Shown: positions 1 to 8,813, counted from the stretch's first letter. The stretch: DNA of 64,000 nt from Oceanomicrobium pacificus (GCF_009833495.1 NZ_WUWG01000001.1:310001-374000), one strand, 5' to 3'. Translations and numbers: made by a program. Notes: generated from the sequence alone by a model not told the origin.

Positions 1-90
1 CTTGCGCGCCATGCGAAGAGCCGAAACGGCTTCCTCCACATTCTCGGTACTGATCGCCACGGCGACCAGTTTCCCCACCTGATCAGACAT
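1..90 (-). CDS. Partial CDS, first 30 codons only (possibly type I 3-dehydroquinate dehydratase)
   Basis: Only the N-terminus is in the window; it reads MSDQVGKLVAVAISTENVEE and continues VSALRMARK to the edge. GAGGAG lies 8 nt before the ATG at 90; an in-frame ATG at 96 is too close to that ribosome site. The short beta-strand followed by an E-E-A helix ending in A-R-K resembles the first beta-alpha unit of a TIM barrel such as type I 3-dehydroquinate dehydratase (AroD), but 30 residues cannot settle this. The reading frame is believable; the function is a guess. Confidence 0.4.
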   Translation of the reverse strand, partial: MSDQVGKLVAVAISTENVEEAVSALRMARK

Positions 91-201
91 ACACATGTCT
101 CCTCGTTACGCGGCATCCACCGACCACACTTGCTCAGCACACGAGCAGGTACACCCATCCGGCTTCTGCCAACCGCCGATTCCCCACGACCGACGGTAAG
201 A

Positions 202-229
202 ACAGTTTACTCAAATCTACCTAAACTGT
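202..229. promoter_or_regulatory. Inverted repeat in AT-rich intergenic region (candidate operator)
   Basis: ACAGTTTA (202-209) and TAAACTGT (222-229) are perfect inverted arms around a 12-nt spacer, with a third, similar unit TAAACCGT at 233-240. It sits in the 200-bp gap upstream of the partial gene at 1-90 and downstream of the ABC ATPase gene, so an operator for the former is the simplest reading. No T-tract follows, so it does not look like a terminator. Confidence 0.35.
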
Positions 230-290
230 CTATAAACCGTGAATTTGCCGAGAAAAGGTTGAAAATGCGGCAGACGATCTTTCCGGTGTT

Positions 291-1349
291 TCACCCACTG
301 TTGGTCGCCTGTCCCGCCGCATCGAAAAGATGCACCCGTTCGGGATCGAAGGCGAGGTGCATTTCCGTCCCCGGTGCCGGGTCCGCATCGCCCGTTAGGC
401 GCAGGTTCACCTTTCCGGCCGCGCCGCAATCGACGAGCACGAACGTATCCGCACCGAGATATTCGCGCACGTCAACGCGGCCCGAACAATGGGCCTCCGC
501 CGCAGTAGGCACCGTCCGGATGGCCTCAGGCCGCACGCCCAGATGCGCGGCCGCGCTTTGGGTCTTAAGCCCCGTCGACCGCCCGTCGACAACGACCTCG
601 CCAGCCTCCGTCGTGCAGGGCAGGATGTTCATCTTCGGGCTGCCGATGAACTGGGCCACAAACAGGTTGGCGGGTCGCTCGTAAAGCTCCCGTGGCCGGC
701 CCACCTGCTCGATAACCCCGCCCTGCAGCACCACGATCCGGTCGGCGAGCGTCATCGCCTCCACCTGATCGTGGGTCACGTAGATCATGGTCGCATCCAG
801 CGTCTGGTGCAGCTTGGCGATCTCGTAGCGCATCTCGACCCGCAATGCGGCGTCGAGATTGGACAGCGGCTCGTCGAAGAGAAACGCGGTCGGGTCACGC
901 ACGATCGAGCGGCCGATGGCCACGCGTTGCCGCTGTCCGCCCGACAGTTCCTTCGGCCGCCTGTCGAGATACTCTTCCAGCCGGAGGGCCCGCGCGGCCT
1001 CGTCCACCATCTGCGCGATCTCCGCTTTCGGGCGCCCGGCGGTCTTGAGCGAGAAGCCCATGTTCTCCCGCACGTTCATATGCGGGTAGAGCGCATAGGA
1101 CTGGAACACCATGGCCAGCCCGCGTTTCGAAGGCGGCTCGGCGGTGGCATCGCGCCCACCGACGATCACCTGCCCGCGGCTCACCTCCTCCAGCCCTGCG
1201 ATCATGCGCAGAAGCGTGGATTTCCCGCAGCCCGACGGGCCGACGAAGATGACGAACTCGCCCTCCTCGATGGCAAGGTCGATCCCTTTGATGACCTGCA
1301 CATCGCCGAACCATTTCTCGACCGCCCGCAATTCGATGGCGCTGCTCAT
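291..1349 (-). CDS. Sugar ABC transporter ATP-binding protein (UgpC/MalK type)
   Basis: 352-aa cytoplasmic ATPase that would power the carbohydrate importer encoded just upstream. Visible motifs are Walker [10 protein letters not shown] (37-45), the Q-loop [10 protein letters not shown] (82-91), signature LSGGQ (135-139), Walker B FLFDE (156-160) and switch His193 in THDQ. The C-terminal 120 residues are the TOBE/regulatory domain of the MalK/UgpC subfamily. Its ATG overlaps the stop of the GH63 gene by 4 bp, so it is the last gene of the operon 291-7668. Family assignment is secure; the substrate is set by the partner binding protein and is not known. Confidence 0.93.
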   Translation of the reverse strand: MSSAIELRAVEKWFGDVQVIKGIDLAIEEGEFVIFVGPSGCGKSTLLRMIAGLEEVSRGQVIVGGRDATAEPPSKRGLAMVFQSYALYPHMNVRENMGFSLKTAGRPKAEIAQMVDEAARALRLEEYLDRRPKELSGGQRQRVAIGRSIVRDPTAFLFDEPLSNLDAALRVEMRYEIAKLHQTLDATMIYVTHDQVEAMTLADRIVVLQGGVIEQVGRPRELYERPANLFVAQFIGSPKMNILPCTTEAGEVVVDGRSTGLKTQSAAAHLGVRPEAIRTVPTAAEAHCSGRVDVREYLGADTFVLVDCGAAGKVNLRLTGDADPAPGTEMHLAFDPERVHLFDAAGQATNSG

Positions 1350-2614
1350 GCTGCGGCCCTCCCGGAACTGGAGGACGCCCAGGCGAGCCAGATCGCCGCC
1401 GTCCAGGTAAAAGTGCCACCGCCGGCGGCCGACCCGTCCTCGGGGTCGAAATATTCGTGGAAACCGCCCTTGCGGATCAATTCGGCCGTCCGCTCGCGCA
1501 ACTGTTCGGCACGGTCCGCATGGCCCGCATCGGCAAGTCCAACGGCGATCAGCCGGTTGACGATCCCCCAGACCGGCCCGCGCCAGTAGCGTTTGGCGTT
1601 GAACTTCGCTCCTTGCGGATAGTAGCTCGGCACGCCGTAGGGCAGCGCACCGGCCACCTTGTCGTACCAGTCGAGCATCCGGTCATCGCGCAAGCCGCCA
1701 TACCAGCTGAGGAACGATCCGCTCGACAGGCTGCCGGCAAAGTCTCCGGTGCGCAGGTCGCGCGCATCATAGGCCCCGAGATCGGCGTTCCACAGGTCTT
1801 CGACGCCGGCCTCCAGTTCGGCAATCCAGCCGTCCACCTCGGCGCGGTCCTGCCCGAACCGTTCCAGCATGTCTGCCAGATCGCGGTTGGCGCGCATCAG
1901 GATGAAGCTCATCGCCGGGTCGGCCACGCGGAACGGTCCACGGTCGCGGATTGCTGCCTCGTCCCATTCATGGTCCCGTCCGAAATAGAGGATGGCCAGA
2001 TAGCGGTCGTAATCTTCCTTGGTCGGGCGCATCGACGCATCCACATGGGCCGTGTCACGGCGCGTATATTCGCCGACACCGGACGTGTCGATCGCCGCCA
2101 TCGCCGCATCCCAGTCCGGCGCATTATCCCGCCCCGATTCCCACGGGTGGGTGACGGCACAGGGGCCCGCCTCGCAGCGATAGTCGTGGAACCACCGATG
2201 CCAAGCGACGAGTTTCGGCAAGAGCCGCTCCACATGCGCGCGCCCGATGCCCGGATCATGGTCGTAGATATGGCGCACGATGCTCGCAGCCACGGGCGGC
2301 TGGGTGATGCCGGAACTGGCCGGCACGCTGTTTGTGCCCCACACGTCCGGCCCCGGGAAATAGCCGTCCACCCGCCGGTGAAAGATGATGTGCGGCACCA
2401 TGCCATTGTCCCACTGGGCGTTGAACAGCGTGTCGATCTCGGTCCAGGCGCGGTCGAGGTTGAACTCCGCAAAGCCCAGTGCGGCAAAGGCGCTGTCCCA
2501 GTTCCACTGGTAGGGATAGAGCCCCGAAGTGGGCACCGTGTAGAGCCCGCGGTCGTTCTTCTGCAGGATCTCGACGGCGCGAAGGTCGAGCGTGCGGTCT
2601 TTCATGGCAGTCAT
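1346..2614 (-). CDS. GH63-type glycosidase, glucosylglycerate/mannosylglycerate hydrolase-like
   Basis: 422-aa cytoplasmic protein with no signal peptide, an (alpha/alpha)6-barrel hydrolase by sequence. The motif [11 protein letters not shown] (159-169) and the late FHEYFDP (385-391) match the general acid Asp and general base Glu regions of bacterial GH63 enzymes; D163 and E387 are the predicted catalytic pair, in positions like those known for mycobacterial glucosylglycerate hydrolase. The W-N-W-D stretch (37-40) and [12 protein letters not shown] (342-353) are also typical. It overlaps both neighbours by 4 bp inside an ABC sugar-importer operon, so it probably hydrolyses the imported compound. 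An alpha-glucoside or trehalose-like substrate is the main alternative. ATG at 2605 is a second possible start. Confidence 0.82.
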   Translation of the reverse strand: MTAMKDRTLDLRAVEILQKNDRGLYTVPTSGLYPYQWNWDSAFAALGFAEFNLDRAWTEIDTLFNAQWDNGMVPHIIFHRRVDGYFPGPDVWGTNSVPASSGITQPPVAASIVRHIYDHDPGIGRAHVERLLPKLVAWHRWFHDYRCEAGPCAVTHPWESGRDNAPDWDAAMAAIDTSGVGEYTRRDTAHVDASMRPTKEDYDRYLAILYFGRDHEWDEAAIRDRGPFRVADPAMSFILMRANRDLADMLERFGQDRAEVDGWIAELEAGVEDLWNADLGAYDARDLRTGDFAGSLSSGSFLSWYGGLRDDRMLDWYDKVAGALPYGVPSYYPQGAKFNAKRYWRGPVWGIVNRLIAVGLADAGHADRAEQLRERTAELIRKGGFHEYFDPEDGSAAGGGTFTWTAAIWLAWASSSSGRAAA

Positions 2615-3843
2615 CCTTTTACCGACCCGGCGGTCAGGCCGCGGGTCATGAAACGTTCGAGCCCGAGGAACAGCACCATGATCGGCACGGTGGCGATCAC
2701 CGCGCCGGCCATCAGGTGCTGTCGGGGAATTTCGGAGGAATTGAGCATGGCCACGCCGCGCGTGAGCGTGAACTTGCTCGGGTCATCAAGGAGCATGAAG
2801 GCGAGCAGGAACTCGTTCCATGCGATCATGAACACATAGAGCGATACGGAGGCCAGCGCCGGCAGCGACAGCGGCAGCGTGATCTTCCAGATCACCTTCA
2901 GGCGGCTCAGCCCGTCCATCAGCCCGGCCTCCTCGATCTCTGCCGGAATGCCGCGGAAATAGCCCTGCAACATGTAGAGCGCGACCGGGATCGTGGTCAC
3001 CGGATAGATGAGCAGCAGCCCGAAGACCGAGTTGCGCAGGCCCAGCATCGAGAAGCCGATATAGATGGGCAGCGCCAGCACGATCATCGGCACCATGTAG
3101 ATGAGCAGGATCGAGCGCGACATGACCGCCTGGCCGCTGAACCGCAGCCGCGACACCGCATAGGCGCCGGGCACACTGAACAGGATCGTGATCGCCACGG
3201 TCGCAACCGACACGAAGGCCGAAATTGCCATGTAGCGCCCGAAGTTGAAGTCGCGGAACAGTTCCACGTAAGAGCGGAACAGGTCCGTGCCGCGGCTCAG
3301 GTCGATGGAGAAGTCGAGCGGATTGGCCAGAAGCGCCTGCTGGCTTTTCAGGCTGGTCATCACCATCACATAGAAGGGAATGGCGACGATCGCGGTGAAG
3401 AACACATAGCCGAAGCCGGTCAGGAACCGGATCACGGCGGCCTCGAAATCATGCCGGCTGTTCGGGCCGGGCTGAAGCTCCTTGAGCATCACCAGAAGCG
3501 GGCCAGCAACGGTCGCGGCGAACCCGGCCCAGGCCACGGCCATCCAGAGCGCGCCCGTCTCGGCGGTGCCGCGCATCGCGGGCCCGTCCCAGATATGGGC
3601 GGCGATGGCCACGAGGAACGCACCCCCCACCGGAAGCCAGCGGCCAAGCGCAAGCCCCTCGCCCTTGCGCGCGACGAGCGCCAGCCCCGCCAGACCGCCA
3701 AGCGCGGCGGCCGACAGGAGCGTCGGCGCCAGCGGACGGCCAGTGGAGAAGGAAATCACGATCGCGACGCAGATGCTCATCGTGACCGCCCAGAGCGCCC
3801 CGATGATCCAGGCCGTCACGCCACCTTTGCGCAGGAGGTTCAT
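2611..3843 (-). CDS. Sugar ABC transporter permease, MalG type, with extra N-terminal membrane domain
   Basis: 410-aa inner-membrane permease. The C-terminal ~280 residues form the usual MalG-like BPD_transp_1 fold: YVFFTAIVAIPFYVMVMTSL as first helix, and an EAA loop at EIEEAGLMDGLSRLKVIWKI that contacts the ATPase. Ahead of it lie ~120 residues with about four hydrophobic helices (roughly 9-31, 40-58, 68-85, 98-119) that a standard MalG (about 280-300 aa) lacks. The ending [11 protein letters not shown] is typical. Start and stop overlap the neighbouring genes by 4 bp. Pairs with the MalF-like permease at 3840-5078. Confidence 0.9.
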   Translation of the reverse strand: MNLLRKGGVTAWIIGALWAVTMSICVAIVISFSTGRPLAPTLLSAAALGGLAGLALVARKGEGLALGRWLPVGGAFLVAIAAHIWDGPAMRGTAETGALWMAVAWAGFAATVAGPLLVMLKELQPGPNSRHDFEAAVIRFLTGFGYVFFTAIVAIPFYVMVMTSLKSQQALLANPLDFSIDLSRGTDLFRSYVELFRDFNFGRYMAISAFVSVATVAITILFSVPGAYAVSRLRFSGQAVMSRSILLIYMVPMIVLALPIYIGFSMLGLRNSVFGLLLIYPVTTIPVALYMLQGYFRGIPAEIEEAGLMDGLSRLKVIWKITLPLSLPALASVSLYVFMIAWNEFLLAFMLLDDPSKFTLTRGVAMLNSSEIPRQHLMAGAVIATVPIMVLFLGLERFMTRGLTAGSVKG

Positions 3844-5078
3844 AGCCCCTCCTCCCGCGACAGGAAGCGGAAGAAGAGCACCGCGAAGAGGATCAGGCAG
3901 GCGAAGATCACCACCGCCACAGCCGCGCCGGCCCCGATATTGCTGAGCGCGAACGCCTGTTCATAGACATTGACCGTCAGCGTCCGGGTGCCCGCATTGC
4001 CGCCTGTGAGCAGGAAAATGTCGTCGAACTTGTTGAAGGTCCAGATGAAGCGCAGAAGGAACAGGACCGATAGGATGCCGAGCAGTTGCGGCAGGCTGAG
4101 ATACCAGAATTGCTGGAAGGGCGAGGCTCCGTCCATGTCCGCGGCCTCATACATGTCCGTGTCGATCGACTGCATCCGCGCAAGGATGAAGAGGAAGGAC
4201 AGAGGGAAATAGCGCCAGATCTCGAAGACCGTCACCATGATGAGCGCGAGCGGCTTTTCCCCGAAGAAATTGATGCTCGCCTCGGTCGCGCCCATTTGCA
4301 GCAAGAGCGCGTTGATCGAGCCGGAAAACGGGTCGAAGAGCGTCACCCAGGTGAAAGCCACCGCGATCACCGGCGCGACATAAGGGAAGAGATAGAGCCC
4401 GCGCAGCACGCCCTGCCCGCGAAAGCTCTTGTTGAGCAGGAGTGCGGCAAACATGCCGAAGAGCAGCGCCCCGATTGTGCCGAAAACGGTATAGAACAGC
4501 GTCACCCACAGGACCGACCAGAACTCGCCGCCGTCGAACACCTTGCGGAAATTGTCGAGCGTGAAGGTCGTGTCGGTCAGCACATTGTCGCTCTCGCCCG
4601 TGGCCGTGGCCGGTGCGGCGCGCAGGGCGTCCTTGGCGGCATCCGCGCTTGTCCCGTCAAGCGTGACAGGCAGCGCGAGCCGGTCCCGGTGCCCCGGTTC
4701 GAACAGGTCGAAACGGCAGGTGAGCCGATCCGCTTCGAGCGTGCAGGCGTCCGGCAGGTCGCCGGCTGGCAGCACGCCGTCGGGCAAGGTCGCGGTCAGC
4801 ACGACATTGCGCACCTCCTGCTCCTGGCTGGAATTGCGCAGCCGGTATTCCAGCCGCAGATCGTCGCCGCTGCCGCGCAGCGCGTCCCGCACGACCGGAG
4901 CAGGGGCGCGCAGGTCGGCCAGTTCCACCGGCTTCACGCTGATCCAGAAGATCGCGAGCAGCGGCAGGATCACGACGAGCGCGACGGAAATCAGTGTCGG
5001 GCTGAGAAGCCCCCAGGCCAGCCGCGCCTCGCGCCGCTGAAGGGGCCCCGCGCCGACGGGCGGGGTGGTGGATGTCAT
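3840..5078 (-). CDS. Sugar ABC transporter permease, MalF type, with large periplasmic insert
   Basis: 412 aa from the ATG at 5078; the reading frame stays open further upstream but that part is Arg/Ser-rich and not protein-like. The first helix (about 24-44) is followed by some 130 residues before the next helix. This loop contains VVLTATLPDGVLPAGD, then a Cys pair and an F-x-P-G-H-R-D-R-L motif, resembling the beta-sandwich of DUF11/CARDB-type repeats. The rest is a regular six-helix permease core with an EAA loop near YEAADMDGASPFQQFWYLSL. It is separated from the binding-protein gene by a strong stem-loop. Confidence 0.88.
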   Translation of the reverse strand: MTSTTPPVGAGPLQRREARLAWGLLSPTLISVALVVILPLLAIFWISVKPVELADLRAPAPVVRDALRGSGDDLRLEYRLRNSSQEQEVRNVVLTATLPDGVLPAGDLPDACTLEADRLTCRFDLFEPGHRDRLALPVTLDGTSADAAKDALRAAPATATGESDNVLTDTTFTLDNFRKVFDGGEFWSVLWVTLFYTVFGTIGALLFGMFAALLLNKSFRGQGVLRGLYLFPYVAPVIAVAFTWVTLFDPFSGSINALLLQMGATEASINFFGEKPLALIMVTVFEIWRYFPLSFLFILARMQSIDTDMYEAADMDGASPFQQFWYLSLPQLLGILSVLFLLRFIWTFNKFDDIFLLTGGNAGTRTLTVNVYEQAFALSNIGAGAAVAVVIFACLILFAVLFFRFLSREEGL

Positions 5079-5101
5079 GGGTTGCTGTCCCGATGGATGG
5101 T

Positions 5102-5131
5102 CCGGGCCGCGCAGGGATGCGCGCGGCCCGG
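5102..5131 (-). other. Intercistronic 11-bp stem-loop after the sugar-binding-protein gene
   Basis: CCGGGCCGCGC (5102-5112) and GCGCGGCCCGG (5121-5131) are perfectly complementary around an 8-nt loop. It occupies most of the 61-bp gap between the binding-protein stop and the permease start and has no U-tract. In such operons a stem here usually protects the upstream mRNA end so that the binding protein is made in excess over the permeases. A second stem of the same length occurs at the same place in the agl operon. Confidence 0.65.
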
Positions 5132-5139
5132 AAGATGGG

Positions 5140-6492
5140 TCACTCGATCTTCGACAGTTCGTCGTTGAGCGCCGCGACCGTCGCCGGCCCGTCATTCACA
5201 CCGTCGATATATTCACGCACCAGACGGTTGATGACCTGGCTGTTGATGATCTTGGACGCGAGCGACAGCTGCCCCTCGGCCACACCCCAGCGCTGCGCGG
5301 TGTCCAGTCCGCCGACAATCTCGTCGATCATCTCCTGCGCATAAAGCTCCGACAGCGGGGCCTTGCGGTCCACGCCAACCGGCAGTTGCGCCCAGGCTTC
5401 GGAGAACTTGTTGGGTTCGTCCGCAGTGCCGCGGCGCACCGGGAACTTGCCCTCGGGCGCGATCGACAGGGTCTGGGTGTAGCCTTCATCCATGGAGAAT
5501 TTCACGAACTCCATCGCCGGATCGATATCCGCATCGGTGGTGATCCCGAAATAGCGCACGTCGCCCCAGGCCGCGCCGTCGGGATTGGACGGTCCCGCGA
5601 AGCTTGTCACGATGCCGGTCTTGGACGCCAGTTCCGGCGAGGTCGGATCGTCGTTGATGGTCGGCGGGGCGCTGTCACGCAGACCGGCCAGTTCGTCGAG
5701 AATGAAGGGCGACCAGATGATCATCGCGGCCTGCCCGGCAAAATAGAGCTCGCGCGACTGTTTCCAGTACAATTCGCCCGGCGGGGAGGCTTCGGCAATC
5801 GCCTTGTAGAAATCGAGCACCTCGATCGTCGCGGCTTCGTCCAGCGGCTTGAAGCCGTTTTCGTCCACCGGAGAGACGCCATTTGCGAGGAACACATGTT
5901 CCAGAACCTGGCTCATGAAATTCTCGTCGATCTTTGTCGCGGCGACGAAACCGAACATCTCGGGCGGATTGTGCAGCGCCTCGATGGCCGCCAGCACGTT
6001 GGCATAGCTGTTGGGTGCCTCCAGACCGGCTTCCTCGAACAGGTCCTTGCGGTAGACGATCATCTGCGTCCAGCCATCCACGGGCACGGAGGCAAATCCG
6101 CCCTCGACCGCGGCCATATCAAGCGAGCCGCTGGCAAACGTATCCTGCCCGAGCGCTTCGACCACTTCGGTCGCGGCGTCGGTGTCGAGGATGCCGGCCT
6201 CGGTCCAGGGCAGCGCATATTGCAGCGTGTGATAGATCACGTCCGGCAGGTCGCCCGCCGCGAACGCAGCCGTGGCGCGTGTGCCGAGGTCGCTTTCCTC
6301 GACCGGGATCACCTCGACCGATGCCCCGGTTTCGGCCTCGAAGGCGGCTGCCATTTCCTGCTGTTTCGCCAGCCGCTCGGGCTGGGTTTCGGTGGTCCAG
6401 AAGCGCAGTTCCTGCGCGTGCAGCGCGGATGCGCCGAGCCCGAAGCTCAGGACCGTTCCGGCCAGAAGCCGTCCCATCTGTGTTTGTGTCAT
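5140..6492 (-). CDS. Sugar ABC transporter extracellular substrate-binding protein (family 1)
   Basis: 450-aa periplasmic binding protein. The start at 6492 is chosen because GGGAG lies directly upstream and because it gives a clean signal peptide, MTQTQMGRLLAGTVLSFGLG followed by ASALHA and a cleavage site before QELRFW. The mature part opens with the E-L-R-F-W-T strand typical of cluster-B/family-1 sugar binders and contains ADIDPAMEFVKFSMDE near the hinge. It is the first structural gene after the LacI regulator and feeds the permeases 3840-5078 and 2611-3843. Substrate unknown; given the GH63 partner, a glycoside such as glucosylglycerate is possible. Confidence 0.88.
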   Translation of the reverse strand: MTQTQMGRLLAGTVLSFGLGASALHAQELRFWTTETQPERLAKQQEMAAAFEAETGASVEVIPVEESDLGTRATAAFAAGDLPDVIYHTLQYALPWTEAGILDTDAATEVVEALGQDTFASGSLDMAAVEGGFASVPVDGWTQMIVYRKDLFEEAGLEAPNSYANVLAAIEALHNPPEMFGFVAATKIDENFMSQVLEHVFLANGVSPVDENGFKPLDEAATIEVLDFYKAIAEASPPGELYWKQSRELYFAGQAAMIIWSPFILDELAGLRDSAPPTINDDPTSPELASKTGIVTSFAGPSNPDGAAWGDVRYFGITTDADIDPAMEFVKFSMDEGYTQTLSIAPEGKFPVRRGTADEPNKFSEAWAQLPVGVDRKAPLSELYAQEMIDEIVGGLDTAQRWGVAEGQLSLASKIINSQVINRLVREYIDGVNDGPATVAALNDELSKIE

Positions 6493-6540
6493 GTTTCTCC
6501 CTTTCGTTGGTTCCATATTTTGGTTCTTGAGGTCGTTTGG

Positions 6541-7668
6541 TCAGGCCGTGGCGGGCGTGGCAGCTTCGATCCGCGCCGCCAGCGCCGCACTGTCACCCGC
6601 GGGTGGCCCATGCGATCCGCGCAACACCAGTTGCGCTTCCAGAAGCTGGCGCAGGTCTTCGGCGCGGGTGCCGCGGATACGGGCGAGCAGCATGCCCGCA
6701 AGCGCCGATCCGGCGGCGCGCCTGTCGACGGCGAATGTCGTCAGCGGCGGACGGGCATAGGCCCCTTCCGGGATGCCGTCATAGCCGATGACCGACAGGT
6801 CGCGCCCGACATCGAGTCCGCAGGCCTGCGCGGCCGCACACACCCCGAGCGCCGCCTGGTCGAGCGCGGCGACAATCGCCGTTGGCGGCGCGTCCCGGGT
6901 CAGCATCCGCATCGCGAGCGCATGGCCTTCGTCCGGCGTCATGGCCCCGCTGGTGATGAGGTCGGGATCGACCGCCAGCCCGCAGCGGCGCATCCCGTCC
7001 AGAAATCCTTCAAGCCGCAACGGGGCGTAATTGTAGACCGCGCCGCCGCCCACATAGCCGATCTTGCGGTGCCCGAGGCCCGAGAGCAGTTCAACCGCGT
7101 GCCGCATCGCCAGTTCGCCCGCGACATCGACCGAGGCGCAGCCCTCCATCTCTCCGGTGCGGCCGTAGAGCACGAAGGGCATGTTGGCCCGCAGCAGCAG
7201 ATCGACCCGCGGATCCACGATCCGTGTACGCGGCAGGATGAACCCGTCCACCTTCTTCTCGTCCAGAAGGCGGCGGTAGGTGGCCATTTCGTCGGTTTCG
7301 GAAATCGCGGTCGCCACCGTCAGCGTCCAGTTCTCGGCGCTCACGGCCCGCGAAATACCGTCTATGAAATCGGTGAGGAAAGGCTTGTGCGCATTGCCTG
7401 CATCCACGTTGAGCACCAGTCCGATCGAGTGCGCCCGCCCGGTGCGGATCGCGCGCGCCTGTGCGGATGCCCGGTAGCCCATGGTTTCGGCCATGGCCGC
7501 AACCCGGTGCCGTGTGGTTTCGGAAATGTCCGTATAGCCGTTCAGGGCGCGCGAAACCGTGCCTTTTGTCAGCCCGAGCGCGTCGGCGAGATCATTGATC
7601 GTCACCCGGCGCTCCGTCTGAGCCTCCCTGACTGTGTTTTTGGCCGTTTCCGGCGCTGATTCGGACAT
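6541..7668 (-). CDS. LacI-family transcriptional regulator of the GH63/ABC operon
   Basis: 375 aa. The helix-turn-helix is at 22-45 (VTINDLADALGLTKGTVSRA) followed by the hinge helix LNGYTDISETTRHRV; the remainder is a periplasmic-binding-protein-like effector domain. It is about 20 residues longer at the N-terminus than a standard LacI protein. AAGGAG lies about 8 nt before the ATG. It is the first gene of the minus-strand operon, so it and the transport genes would be transcribed together from a promoter controlled by the palindrome at 7699-7714. The effector is probably the imported sugar or its hydrolysis product. Confidence 0.9.
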   Translation of the reverse strand: MSESAPETAKNTVREAQTERRVTINDLADALGLTKGTVSRALNGYTDISETTRHRVAAMAETMGYRASAQARAIRTGRAHSIGLVLNVDAGNAHKPFLTDFIDGISRAVSAENWTLTVATAISETDEMATYRRLLDEKKVDGFILPRTRIVDPRVDLLLRANMPFVLYGRTGEMEGCASVDVAGELAMRHAVELLSGLGHRKIGYVGGGAVYNYAPLRLEGFLDGMRRCGLAVDPDLITSGAMTPDEGHALAMRMLTRDAPPTAIVAALDQAALGVCAAAQACGLDVGRDLSVIGYDGIPEGAYARPPLTTFAVDRRAAGSALAGMLLARIRGTRAEDLRQLLEAQLVLRGSHGPPAGDSAALAARIEAATPATA

Positions 7669-7698
7669 TCTGCGATCTCCTTGCGTCCATTTGCGTCA

Positions 7699-7714
7699 CC
7701 GAAACCGGTTTCGG
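7699..7714. promoter_or_regulatory. LacI-type operator, perfect 16-bp palindrome
   Basis: CCGAAACCGGTTTCGG is a perfect palindrome with the central CG expected for LacI-family sites. It lies 31 bp upstream of the lacI start at 7668 (minus strand) and 125 bp before the plus-strand binding-protein gene. TTGACG on the minus strand (7784-7789) may be part of the promoter, though no good -10 follows. Autoregulation of the lacI-ABC-GH63 operon is the likely role. Confidence 0.75.
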
Positions 7715-7838
7715 CAACAGGGTTCAGGAAATTCATGTGCCGGTCGTCAAATCGGCCCGCAACGGCGGCATGGACAGGTCCCGCAAGCTCGGCCATCATC
7801 ACCGACAACGAGAACAGACAGTCCGACAGGTGATTTCC

Positions 7839-8750
7839 ATGACCAGAATGATGCCCGCCCGCCTCGGCGCGGCCCTTGCTGCCCTTTCCCTTCTGACCAC
7901 GGCCCCTGCCCCCGCCCCGGCGGGCGAGGCCATGGACCGGATTACGGAAACGAACACGATCCGCATGGGCTTCCGCACCGACGCGCCGCCCTTCTCCTCT
8001 CTCGTCGACGGCCAGCCCGCGGGGTTCGCCATCGAACTGTGCATGGCGATCGGACAGGCGATGCAAAACCAGAGCGGCAATCCCGACCTGAAGGCGGAAC
8101 TGACGCCCATGGGCACCGGCCAGCGGTTCGACCTGATCGCTTCGGGCGAGGTGGACATGCTCTGCGGCGCGACGACCGCCACCCTGTCGCGGCGCGAACT
8201 GGTCGATTTCTCGATCCCGACCTTCACCACGGGCGTCGCCGCCCTGACCCGAAAGGATGCGGCCGAGGATGTGACCAACGCGATTCTCGGCAGCGGTCGC
8301 TCGGCGGAATCGCTGGTCAATTTCCGCACGGTTTTTGCCGGCCGGACCATCGGTGTCCGGCGCGACACCACGGCCGAAGCCTGGCTGAACGATGCGGTAA
8401 TCGCCAATGATCCGGCCATCGGGGTTGAACCGATGGAGTTGCATATCTCCGGCGTCGAGGCGGTCCTGAACGGGCAGGTCGATGCCTATGTGGCGGACCT
8501 TGCGATTCTGATCGGGGTGCTGCGGGACCATGAGCGCGCCGGTGATCTGGTGCTCTCGCCACGCACCTTCACGAGCGAGCCCTATGCGATCGCGCTGCCC
8601 AAGGGCGATGCCGAATTGCGGCTCGCGGTCGACCGGGCGCTGAGCGAGATCTACCGCTCCGGTCTGGTGTTGCGCATGTTCGAGGCCCATTTCGGGCCGG
8701 TGGACGAGCATATCGCCTTTTTCTACGCGACCAACGCCCTGCCCGAGTGA
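7839..8750 (+). CDS. Amino-acid-type ABC substrate-binding protein (family 3), orphan
   Basis: 303 aa from the ATG at 7839, preceded by ACAGGTGA. The N-terminus MTRMMPARLGAALAALSLLT plus an A/P-rich stretch is a signal peptide. The mature protein shows the family-3 pattern: RMGFRTDAPPFSSLVDGQPA, G-F-A-I-E-L-C near 65, and the later E-P-Y-A-I-A-L-P with S-E-I-Y-R-S-G. Such proteins bind glutamate, aspartate or similar polar amino acids in the periplasm. No permease or ATPase of the matching type is nearby; the gene stands alone, divergent from the lacI operon and closed by a hairpin. Confidence 0.82.
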   Translation: MTRMMPARLGAALAALSLLTTAPAPAPAGEAMDRITETNTIRMGFRTDAPPFSSLVDGQPAGFAIELCMAIGQAMQNQSGNPDLKAELTPMGTGQRFDLIASGEVDMLCGATTATLSRRELVDFSIPTFTTGVAALTRKDAAEDVTNAILGSGRSAESLVNFRTVFAGRTIGVRRDTTAEAWLNDAVIANDPAIGVEPMELHISGVEAVLNGQVDAYVADLAILIGVLRDHERAGDLVLSPRTFTSEPYAIALPKGDAELRLAVDRALSEIYRSGLVLRMFEAHFGPVDEHIAFFYATNALPE

Positions 8751-8771
8751 TCTGATCGACCGGAACCCTTG

Positions 8772-8810
8772 AATCGGCCGGGCCTGCACATCGCGGGTCC
8801 GGCCGATTTG
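8772..8810 (+). terminator. Probable intrinsic terminator of the family-3 binding-protein gene
   Basis: AATCGGCCGG (8772-8781) pairs perfectly with CCGGCCGATT (8799-8808); the stem ends in a short TTT run. It begins 22 bp after the stop at 8750. The weak T-tract lowers certainty. Confidence 0.5.
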
Positions 8811-8813
8811 CCC

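Noticed and set aside
5065-7659. 864-codon plus-strand frame over the binding-protein and lacI genes
   Set aside because: Antisense shadow of two clearly recognised genes; no ribosome site or family motif.
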